DNA of 5,146 bases, taken from contig JAFGMJ010000156.1 of assembly GCA_016927635.1 (NCBI GenBank), positions 1-5,146 on the forward strand. The letters are read 5' to 3'. Origin of the DNA: Actinomycetota bacterium (GTDB lineage Bacteria; Actinomycetota; Humimicrobiia; Humimicrobiales; Humimicrobiaceae). The notes beneath the pieces were generated by a model. The model made no database searches and was not told the DNA's origin. It saw only the letters and a program-made list of their open reading frames with translations. This document shows positions 1 through 5,146 of the stretch, one piece after another (position 1 is the first letter of the stretch; each line of letters begins with the position of its first letter). Both the position numbers and the translations under genes were made by a program.

Positions 1-546
1 AAATTTAAAAAGATATAAAAATCTTTCAGGGTCCCCGGGCCCGTAAATTGCGGTGGGCCTTATAATAACACTCCTGAGGCCTTTTTGCGCAAATTCTTTT
101 ACGACTTTTTCTCCTTCATATTTTGAAAACTGGTAATAATCAACTGGGACTACAGGGGAATCTTCATTTCCCGGAGGATTTTTTATATCACCATGTATTC
201 CCTGCGTTGAACAGTATACAAACTTTTTAACAGATTTCTTAAGGCACTCCTCGCACATGATTCTTGTGCCCTCAACATTTATGTCCCAGTAAGTTTTGTC
301 AGGCGCATCTATTTGCCTGAAAGCTGCAGCAAGATGAAAAACACCTTCAACGCCTTCCAGCGCTTTTACGACTGTCTGCCTGTCAGTGACTGTTCCAAGT
401 ATAATATTTGCGCCTTTGTTTTTAAGATGTTCAAAAAATATGCCCTCCTGATTGTCAAGCACAGTGATTTCATGGCCCTTATCCAAAAGATATTCAACAA
501 GTGCGCTGCCCGTAAAACCTGTTCCGCCTGTTACAAGAAATTTCAT
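1..546 (-). CDS. NAD-dependent epimerase/dehydratase (extended SDR), 3' part missing
   Basis: This is the N-terminal 182 codons of an extended short-chain dehydrogenase/reductase; the reading frame is open to the left edge and the C-terminal part lies outside the window. The start at 546 gives the N-terminus MKFLVTGGTGFTGSAL, whose TGGTGFTG (residues 6-13) is the Rossmann NAD(P)-binding glycine motif. D31 at the end of the second strand favours NAD(H). The family motif HLAAA is at 71-75, the catalytic serine region CST at 112-114, the YxxxK pair is Y138/K142, and RPTAIYGPGD is at 163-172. Family members usually have about 300-340 residues, so roughly 120-160 are missing. A GAAGGA ribosome site (550-555) sits only 3 nt before the ATG. 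The gene follows otsB after 77 bp with no evident terminator, so co-transcription is likely. The substrate cannot be read from this half; a nucleotide-sugar or similar substrate is an inference from the family. Confidence 0.9.
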   Translation of the reverse strand, partial: MKFLVTGGTGFTGSALVEYLLDKGHEITVLDNQEGIFFEHLKNKGANIILGTVTDRQTVVKALEGVEGVFHLAAAFRQIDAPDKTYWDINVEGTRIMCEECLKKSVKKFVYCSTQGIHGDIKNPPGNEDSPVVPVDYYQFSKYEGEKVVKEFAQKGLRSVIIRPTAIYGPGDPERFLYLFKF

Positions 547-623
547 TTTTCCTTCTTTCCGGTAATTACTTAAGTTTTTAATTATTTTAAATATTTTCCT
601 TTGAAAGCCAGTTTAATTTTATT

Positions 624-1457
624 TTAAGAATACAATAATATTTTTTTCAGAAATAATAATACATCTTCCGGGTTTTTTAAATAATATTCTGCCAGGGTCA
701 GGCAACTTCCGGGGTTTTCTGTGACCTTTATATTAATACCAGTTTTATTTTCCTTAAAAAGGTCCTCGTCAGTAGTATCGTCGCCAATACAAATAATAAG
801 GCCGCCCCATTTTTTCTCATTGTGTTTATCATATCCTTCATAGTGGTTGATAATTTTTTTAACAGTGGCTGCCTTATTGAAATATGATGGCATAACTTCA
901 ATTACTTTTTTCATCTGCATGTATTTGAAATCCTGGGCTTGTTTCTGTGCCTCAAGGAATTTTATTATTTTTTTTATTATTCCAAACTGTCTTAAGGGTA
1001 AGTTCCTGTAATGAAGGGCAAAGGAGGCAGGCTTTTTTTCTATTTTTATATTTTCCGTGTTGCCGCAAATTCTCATGATTTCTGCTTCAATGTTTTCAAG
1101 AGGGTTATTTTTATTTACATGCATTTCCGGATAAGGTTTTTCTGCAAAACTTCTGCCGGCAAAGATTATTTCGTTTCCATGGCTTCCTGCAAGGTTTAAC
1201 ATGTCTGTTTTTAAACCTGCAAGTATTTTTTTTAAATCTGCAAGGTGCCTGCCGGAAACAATGCTGATTATGAAATTCTCATTTTTAAATTCTTTAAAAA
1301 TGTGTTGAAGATTTGATGGTGGAGCAGCATTGCCGGGGTCGTTTACTATCTCTGTGAGCGTACCGTCATAATCAAGAAAAAGATAAGTTTTGTTACTTCT
1401 ATAAATTATTTCTTTTATAAAGTCAAGATAATCAAAAACATATTTAAGTTTTTTCAT
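624..1457 (-). CDS. otsB: Trehalose-6-phosphate phosphatase (HAD superfamily)
   Basis: A 277-residue cytosolic phosphatase that hydrolyses trehalose-6-phosphate to trehalose and phosphate (EC 3.1.3.12), the second step of the OtsAB pathway. HAD motif I is LFLDYDGTLTEI (26-37), with the nucleophile D29 and acid/base D31. Motif II is the VSGR serine (S68). The probable motif III lysine is K195 in FNKAATVKK. Motif IV is GDDTTDED (225-232), which binds magnesium. The AGSHGNEI segment (90-97) and the EKKPASFALHYR stretch (140-151) match the family's core/cap region. Length is close to that of E. coli OtsB (266). The ATG overlaps the otsA stop as ATGA (1454-1457). The leader has only a weak AGAG, about 11 nt upstream, so translation is probably coupled to otsA. 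All catalytic motifs are present and the gene appears functional. Confidence 0.96.
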   Translation of the reverse strand: MKKLKYVFDYLDFIKEIIYRSNKTYLFLDYDGTLTEIVNDPGNAAPPSNLQHIFKEFKNENFIISIVSGRHLADLKKILAGLKTDMLNLAGSHGNEIIFAGRSFAEKPYPEMHVNKNNPLENIEAEIMRICGNTENIKIEKKPASFALHYRNLPLRQFGIIKKIIKFLEAQKQAQDFKYMQMKKVIEVMPSYFNKAATVKKIINHYEGYDKHNEKKWGGLIICIGDDTTDEDLFKENKTGINIKVTENPGSCLTLAEYYLKNPEDVLLFLKKILLYS

Positions 1458-2887
1458 GATGATTTTTCTCTTGACTTTTCAAAACCTGCCAGGAAATCAT
1501 CGCACCATTTATATACATCGTTTTTGGAGACTGTTTCCTGAAGAGCTGACATCATTTTCTTTTTTGAACTTGTGTCAAGGTGAAGAGCATAATTTATGCT
1601 GTCTGCAACTGCTTCAGTATCGTATGGATTTACCATAACAGAATGATGTTTTAATTCATCTGCGCAACCTGCAAACTTGCTTAAGATGAGCACTCCTTCA
1701 CCGTCTAACCTGCATGTTGTATATTCTTTTGCAATAAGATTCATGCCGTCGCGAAGCGGTGTTACAAGGCAAATATCTGCAATCTGATAATAAGCTGCAA
1801 GCTTATCCTGCGGCAGCGCTTTGTATATATAAAGCACAGGGGACCATAATTCTTCAGAAAATTTTCCATTTATTTTTCCGACAAGTTCATCTATCTCATT
1901 TTTAAAACTGATATATTCCTTTATTTTTGCCCTGCTGGGAACAGATATCTGAATAAATATGACATTTTTTTTATATCGGGGGTATTTTTCGAAAAATCTT
2001 TCAATTGCAAGAAGTCTTTCTTTTATACCCTTTGTATAATCAAGACGTTCAATGCTTAGTATTATTTTTATGCCGCGGGTAGCTGTTTTTATTCTTTTGA
2101 GCATTTTTTTTGTGCGTTCGCTTTTTGCAACAATTCTGAACCTTCGATAATCAATGCTTATGGGAAAATGGCTGGCAGTGACTTTTCTGTCGTTATAAAA
2201 AAGGATGGAGTTTTTAAAATCAATTTCAAGCCCAAGAAGCCTTTTGCAAGAAGTCATGAAATTGTTGGCATCATTTTTTGTCTGGAAGCCTACAAGATCG
2301 CATGCAAGCATACCTTTGAGTATATCCCTGTGCCATGGCAGGGTCCTTATTATCTCATAATTTGGAAAAGGTATGTGGAGGAAAAAAGATAAAGCAAGGT
2401 CCTGTTTTTTTTCTCTTAGCAGGCCAGGTACCAGGAAAAGATGATAATCATGAATCCATACCAGCTCATTATTGGTGATTTCATCCAGTACGGCCTTTGC
2501 ATATTTAACATTAGCATTTCTGTATCCCAGCCAGTAATTATTATAAAAAAATGTCTGGAATATAAATCCGTGTAAAAGAGGCCACAGGGTACGGTTTGAA
2601 AATCCGTGATAAAAAAAGTTTACGTCGTTTTCATTTAAGTTTACAAATTTTATATCATAGCCTGCAGAATTATTAAGCTCAAGCTTTATTTTATCTTCAA
2701 TTATTTTCTGTTTTTTTAAAAAACCGTTCCAGCCTATCCATGTTCCGCCTCTTAACGACATTACGGGGTCAAGGGCAGTGACCAGTCCTCCAATACTTCT
2801 TTTGTAAGTAAATCCTTTTTCTGTTTTAATGAAATTATAGGGGACCCGGTTTGAGACTATTATAAGTTTTTTTAAATTGCCGGACAT
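1454..2887 (-). CDS. otsA: Trehalose-6-phosphate synthase (UDP-forming, GT20)
   Basis: A 477-residue cytosolic retaining glycosyltransferase (EC 2.4.1.15) that transfers glucose from UDP-glucose to glucose-6-phosphate, giving trehalose-6-phosphate. The size matches E. coli OtsA (474), and there is no fused phosphatase domain. Motifs in order: VSNRVP (11-16, R14), IGGLVTAL (32-39), GTWIGWNG (48-55), [14 protein letters not shown] (93-106), WIHDYHL (144-150), FFLHIPFP (168-175), DLVGFQT (197-203), ERLDYTKG (280-287), VPSR (316-319) and [14 protein letters not shown] (376-389). From the known E. coli structure, the ligand-binding residues correspond to W53, Y93, W102, D147, H171, R281, K286, D380 and E388, all present. 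The start at 2887 puts SNR ten residues inside the N-terminus, as is usual. No Shine-Dalgarno is visible in the AT-rich leader, but a strong promoter lies upstream (2918-2945). It is the first gene of an otsA-otsB-epimerase unit. Nucleotide-donor specificity (UDP, GDP or ADP) is not settled by sequence. Confidence 0.97.
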   Translation of the reverse strand: MSGNLKKLIIVSNRVPYNFIKTEKGFTYKRSIGGLVTALDPVMSLRGGTWIGWNGFLKKQKIIEDKIKLELNNSAGYDIKFVNLNENDVNFFYHGFSNRTLWPLLHGFIFQTFFYNNYWLGYRNANVKYAKAVLDEITNNELVWIHDYHLFLVPGLLREKKQDLALSFFLHIPFPNYEIIRTLPWHRDILKGMLACDLVGFQTKNDANNFMTSCKRLLGLEIDFKNSILFYNDRKVTASHFPISIDYRRFRIVAKSERTKKMLKRIKTATRGIKIILSIERLDYTKGIKERLLAIERFFEKYPRYKKNVIFIQISVPSRAKIKEYISFKNEIDELVGKINGKFSEELWSPVLYIYKALPQDKLAAYYQIADICLVTPLRDGMNLIAKEYTTCRLDGEGVLILSKFAGCADELKHHSVMVNPYDTEAVADSINYALHLDTSSKKKMMSALQETVSKNDVYKWCDDFLAGFEKSREKSS

Positions 2888-2917
2888 AATAATAAGTTTA
2901 TATATTATTTGATTTTC

Positions 2918-2945
2918 ATTATAGTTAATATTTTTTTTATTTCAA
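2918..2945 (-). promoter_or_regulatory. Sigma-70 type promoter for otsA-otsB-epimerase
   Basis: On the minus strand a -35 box TTGAAA (2945-2940, 5 of 6 consensus) is followed after 16 bp by a perfect -10 box TATAAT (2923-2918). Transcription would start near 2911, leaving a leader of about 24 nt before the otsA ATG. That leader has no AGGA-like ribosome site, so initiation would depend on an unstructured A/T-rich leader. No operator is obvious next to it. Confidence 0.7.
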
Positions 2946-3018
2946 ATAAGAGGTGATTGTATAAAATGGGCTAATATGTACCCAGGCTGCTGTTCTCTTA
3001 TGTTATTTGCCTTGAGAT

Positions 3019-3047
3019 TTTACTTTTGCATCCACAAAGGGTATTAT
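3019..3047 (+). promoter_or_regulatory. Candidate promoter for the DUF5752-like gene and treT
   Basis: TTTACT (3019-3024, 4 of 6 to the -35 consensus) is followed after 17 bp by TATTAT (3042-3047, 5 of 6 to the -10 consensus). Initiation would fall near 3054, giving a leader of roughly 110 nt. AT-rich DNA offers many such matches, so this is only the best-spaced candidate. A closer -35 match, TTGAGA at 3012-3017, is 24 bp from the same -10 and therefore too far. Confidence 0.35.
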
Positions 3048-3085
3048 AAAAACCAGGCTAAATTGTTTGCGTCTCAGGTTTTTAT
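3046..3085. repeat. 9-bp perfect inverted repeat, possible operator or leader hairpin
   Basis: ATAAAAACC (3046-3054) is the exact reverse complement of GGTTTTTAT (3077-3085), with 22 nt between the arms. The left arm overlaps the end of the candidate rightward -10 box and the predicted start site. It could be a repressor operator or a leader-RNA stem. The arms are mostly A/T, so chance is a real alternative. Confidence 0.35.
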
Positions 3086-3161
3086 TCCTAAACTATTACA
3101 GGGGCATGTATAAGCGATAATTACAGTTTTTTAAATCTAAAAATGTTTAAAATACAGGATT

Positions 3162-3812
3162 ATGAAAGAATTTCAGTTTTATGATTACATAATAATGATA
3201 AGCCCGACGGGGCATCGGGCATCAAATCTGAGGGAATTTATCGGAATAATTGAGGAATGTGAAGACAATGTGCTTTTCCATCATATGTTCCAGTCACAGT
3301 TGAAATATCATTCAAAAATTTTGGATTATAACTGCGATTTTGCAAACTGGGCTTCCAATGCCCTGGAAGACTTTGCTCTTGCTGAAAAAATAGGCAATTT
3401 CAACCCTTATGACTATCGTACAATCAGTGAGGCAAAATCCCAGCTTCTTGAACTGATAGAAGCACACATGTGGGATCTGCCCAACATACCCTGGGCAAGA
3501 CCTGGTCTTGAATTTTATTTTTCTTACGCAACATCAATAATAATACCTTCAGGCATAAAAGTTACAGGGCTGGAATCTTTTACCCATTATCTGAGGGAAA
3601 TTAATAATAACTCTCTTTATTATCATTTTTGTGAATCCAGGAAAATAAAAAAAGAAAAAGAGCATGATGAATTTTCACTGTGGATTGAAGAAAACTTTAA
3701 TGAAGGTGGAATTGTTGAAAAAATACGCGCAATAGACTTTTACTTTTACAGCCTTGATGAAAACAGGAATAAAATATTAAAAATCATCAATCAAAAGCTA
3801 AAACAGGACTGA
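3162..3812 (+). CDS. DUF5752-like protein with two tandem copies of one domain
   Basis: A 216-residue protein of unknown function, without signal peptide or clear membrane helix, so probably cytosolic. I recognise a resemblance to DUF5752 from memory only. It consists of two related halves. Residues 22-46 align without gaps to 136-160 (shared L23/L137, F26/F140, E32/E146, N36/N150, L38/L152, H41/H155, S45/S159). Residues 60-85 align to 171-196 at an offset of 111 (F60/F171, W63/W174, EKI 75-77/186-188, YxY 83-85/194-196). A proline- and aromatic-rich linker (about 105-132) separates them. No nucleotide-binding or catalytic motif is evident. An in-frame stop at 3138-3140 rules out a longer ATG start. 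The only ribosome-like site, AGGA (3156-3159), is 2 nt from the ATG; M13 (3198) is an alternative start with no better site. It lies 6 bp before treT, which suggests a partner or regulator of TreT; that is inference. Confidence 0.8.
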   Translation: MKEFQFYDYIIMISPTGHRASNLREFIGIIEECEDNVLFHHMFQSQLKYHSKILDYNCDFANWASNALEDFALAEKIGNFNPYDYRTISEAKSQLLELIEAHMWDLPNIPWARPGLEFYFSYATSIIIPSGIKVTGLESFTHYLREINNNSLYYHFCESRKIKKEKEHDEFSLWIEENFNEGGIVEKIRAIDFYFYSLDENRNKILKIINQKLKQD

Positions 3813-3818
3813 TATATT

Positions 3819-5051
3819 ATGGAAATATTGCCAGGGCTGAGCGATTACAAAGAAATAGTCGGGAAAAAATACATAGAGCAGCTTTATCATCTTGCATCCT
3901 TTACAAAAGGTAAAAAAGTCATAATGGTAAACTCCACCAGAACAGGAGGCGGGGTTGCAGAGATACTTCACAGGCTAATACCCCTGATAAATGAACTTGG
4001 CATTGAATGCCATTGGAAAATAATAAATGGGGATAACGGTTTTTTTAAGATAACCAAAAATATCCATAATGCACTTCAGGGCAACAGGATCTGTTTTAGC
4101 CGTGAAGAGCTTGAATACTATCTCGAAATTAACAGAAAAAATTCAAAAGATATAGATCTTGATGCAGATATTGTGGTAATTCATGATCCCCAGCCTCTTC
4201 CTATAATAAATTTTTACAACAGCCAAAATGCAAAATGGGTCTGGAGATGTCATATTGACCTTTCCAAACCTGATCTGGCATTGTGGAAACATCTCAGAAA
4301 TTATATAAACCAGTATGATGCAAGTATTTTTTCGATTTCAAAATTTTCAAGAAAGTTGCCTCACAGGCAGTTTTTAATACTGCCTTCAATTGATCCCTTA
4401 AGTGATAAAAATAAAGATCTTTCACAGGAAAAAATCAGTGAAGTGCTTGAATCGTTTAATATAAAAAATGACAGGCCGATAATTCTTCAGGTTTCAAGAT
4501 TTGACAGGTTCAAGGATCCTGCAGGTGTTATCGAGGCATACAGGCTTGTTAAAAAAGAAATAAACTGCCAGCTTATACTTGCAGGGGGCGTGGCCAGTGA
4601 CGACCCGGAGGGACTGGAGGTGCTTGAAGAGGTCAGGACTGCAGCAGGTTCAGACCCAGATATACACATACTTCTCCTTGAGCCTGACAGCAATATTGAA
4701 ATCAATGCCTTACAAAGAGCTGCAGATGTAGTGATACAGAAATCATTAAAGGAAGGGTTTGGACTCGTTGTTTCAGAGGCATTGTGGAAAGAAAAGCCTG
4801 TTGTGGGCGGTGCAGTAGGGGGAATAACAACGCAAATAAAGAATTATCATAACGGGTTTTTAGTTTATTCTATTGAGGGAGCAGCATACCGGATAAGATA
4901 TCTGCTCAACAGGCCGCATATGGCAAAAATCATGGGCAGGCATGCCAAAATGTTTGCACATGAAAATTTTTTAATAACCAGGCATTTAAGAGATTATCTT
5001 TCATTATTTATAATTCTTTATAGCGGCAATAAAAATATAATACATGCATAA
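3819..5051 (+). CDS. treT: Trehalose glycosyltransferring synthase (TreT-type, GT4)
   Basis: A 410-residue cytosolic GT-B enzyme resembling TreT (EC 2.4.1.245), which makes trehalose from NDP-glucose and glucose; characterised members can also run in reverse. The N-terminal domain carries NSTRTGGGVAEIL (38-50), the FFKITKNIHNALQG stretch (75-88), HDPQPLP (122-128) and VWRCHIDLSKP (141-151). The linker has LPSIDPLSDKN (188-198). The C-terminal donor domain has QVSRFDRFKDPAGVI (224-238), LAGGVASDDPEG (254-265), ALQRAADVVIQKS (297-309) and the retaining GT-B E-x7-E pair E312/E320 in EGFGLVVSEALWK, then a GG-I motif near 334-336 and FLITRHLRDYL (384-394). Length is typical of the family. An AGGA (3805-3808) inside the end of the upstream gene lies 10 nt before the ATG, so the pair is likely translated from one message. 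A related retaining trehalose phosphorylase or a sister GT4 with another acceptor cannot be fully excluded. Confidence 0.9.
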   Translation: MEILPGLSDYKEIVGKKYIEQLYHLASFTKGKKVIMVNSTRTGGGVAEILHRLIPLINELGIECHWKIINGDNGFFKITKNIHNALQGNRICFSREELEYYLEINRKNSKDIDLDADIVVIHDPQPLPIINFYNSQNAKWVWRCHIDLSKPDLALWKHLRNYINQYDASIFSISKFSRKLPHRQFLILPSIDPLSDKNKDLSQEKISEVLESFNIKNDRPIILQVSRFDRFKDPAGVIEAYRLVKKEINCQLILAGGVASDDPEGLEVLEEVRTAAGSDPDIHILLLEPDSNIEINALQRAADVVIQKSLKEGFGLVVSEALWKEKPVVGGAVGGITTQIKNYHNGFLVYSIEGAAYRIRYLLNRPHMAKIMGRHAKMFAHENFLITRHLRDYLSLFIILYSGNKNIIHA

Positions 5052-5053
5052 AA

Positions 5054-5098
5054 AAACAGCCTGCATGATAAAGTGCCTGCAACACTTTTACTCTGTTT
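5054..5098 (+). terminator. Possible weak terminator or nested hairpins after treT
   Basis: Just after the treT stop, AAAGTG (5070-5075) pairs with CACTTT (5083-5088) around a 7-nt loop. An outer pair, AAACAG (5054-5059) with CTGTTT (5093-5098), encloses it. The stems are short and AT-rich, and the only T-run after the inner stem is interrupted, so this is not a classical strong intrinsic terminator. The remaining bases to 5146 are AT-rich and contain nothing I can name. Confidence 0.3.
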
Positions 5099-5146
5099 GC
5101 TAAAGGTCATTAATATTTATAAACCAGGATATTAAATTTTATTAAT

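Larger units (their letters stand above)
2888..3161. other. Divergent intergenic control region
   Basis: A 274-bp region between the otsA start (leftward) and the DUF5752-like gene (rightward). It is AT-rich, with T/A tracts at its left end (2931-2938 is an unbroken T run). It holds a well-formed leftward sigma-70 type promoter, a weaker rightward candidate and a 9-bp inverted repeat, listed separately. I see no tRNA, known riboswitch or convincing small gene. A 45-codon frame (2976-3113) is open but has no ribosome site and an unconvincing product. Confidence 0.7.

Noticed and set aside
31..43. GC-rich palindromic patch GGTCCCCGGGCCC
   Set aside because: It encodes the conserved YGPGDP segment of the epimerase, which explains its composition.
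313..573. 86-residue plus-strand open frame
   Set aside because: It lies antisense to the clearly coding epimerase gene, and its product resembles no family I know.
1011..1199. 62-residue plus-strand open frame inside otsB
   Set aside because: Antisense shadow of otsB, whose motifs are all intact in the minus frame.
1456..1638. 60-residue plus-strand open frame inside otsA
   Set aside because: Antisense shadow of the conserved otsA coding sequence.
960..1972. Runs of 7-8 T (969-975, 1226-1233, 1965-1972) as possible phase-variation or slippage tracts
   Set aside because: They encode ordinary Lys/Phe-rich stretches, the frames are intact, and such runs are common in AT-rich genes.
2168..2392. 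74-residue plus-strand open frame inside otsA
   Set aside because: Antisense to the well-conserved GT20 core; no independent support.
2976..3113. 45-codon open frame in the divergent intergenic region, starting MYPGCCSLM
   Set aside because: It has no ribosome-binding site at either in-frame ATG, lies across the candidate promoter and inverted repeat, and gives a composition (several Cys, mixed aromatics) unlike a recognisable small protein.
3143..3184. 13-codon upstream frame overlapping the start of the DUF5752-like gene
   Set aside because: It is very short, has no ribosome site, and is expected by chance in AT-rich DNA; no leader-peptide features such as repeated codons are present.
4487..4705. 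72-residue minus-strand open frame inside treT
   Set aside because: Serine-rich low-complexity shadow of the conserved donor-binding domain of treT.

Overview
The window is a compact, AT-rich stretch with two divergent gene sets centred on trehalose. Three genes point left (minus strand): otsA, otsB and a truncated NAD-dependent sugar epimerase/dehydratase. Two point right: a duplicated-domain protein of unknown function and treT. They are separated by a 274-bp non-coding region, and no mobile element, RNA gene or CRISPR array is visible.

The organism is probably a bacterium. A near-consensus sigma-70 type promoter (TTGAAA, 16 bp, TATAAT) lies in front of otsA. The genes use the standard code, with many AGA/AGG arginine and ATA isoleucine codons, as is common in AT-rich genomes. 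Shine-Dalgarno sequences are weak or poorly spaced throughout. The TreT family is known mainly from thermophilic archaea and anaerobic bacteria. I cannot name a genus; an uncultured anaerobic lineage is a guess.

Layout: 1-546 (minus) is the N-terminal 182 residues of an extended SDR enzyme, cut by the left edge. 624-1457 (minus) is trehalose-6-phosphate phosphatase. 1454-2887 (minus) is trehalose-6-phosphate synthase, overlapping otsB by an ATGA junction. 2888-3161 is the divergent control region, with a good otsA promoter, a weaker rightward promoter candidate and a 9-bp inverted repeat overlapping it. 3162-3812 (plus) is a 216-residue protein built from two copies of one domain, resembling DUF5752. 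3819-5051 (plus) is a GT4 trehalose glycosyltransferring synthase, 6 bp further on. 5052-5146 is non-coding, with weak nested hairpins.

OtsA joins UDP-glucose and glucose-6-phosphate to make trehalose-6-phosphate, and OtsB dephosphorylates it to trehalose. TreT links NDP-glucose directly to glucose to give trehalose, a reaction known to be reversible. The locus therefore encodes one committed synthetic route and one route that could run either way. The protein of unknown function is the obvious candidate for a partner or regulator of TreT. All five genes are intact apart from the edge truncation.
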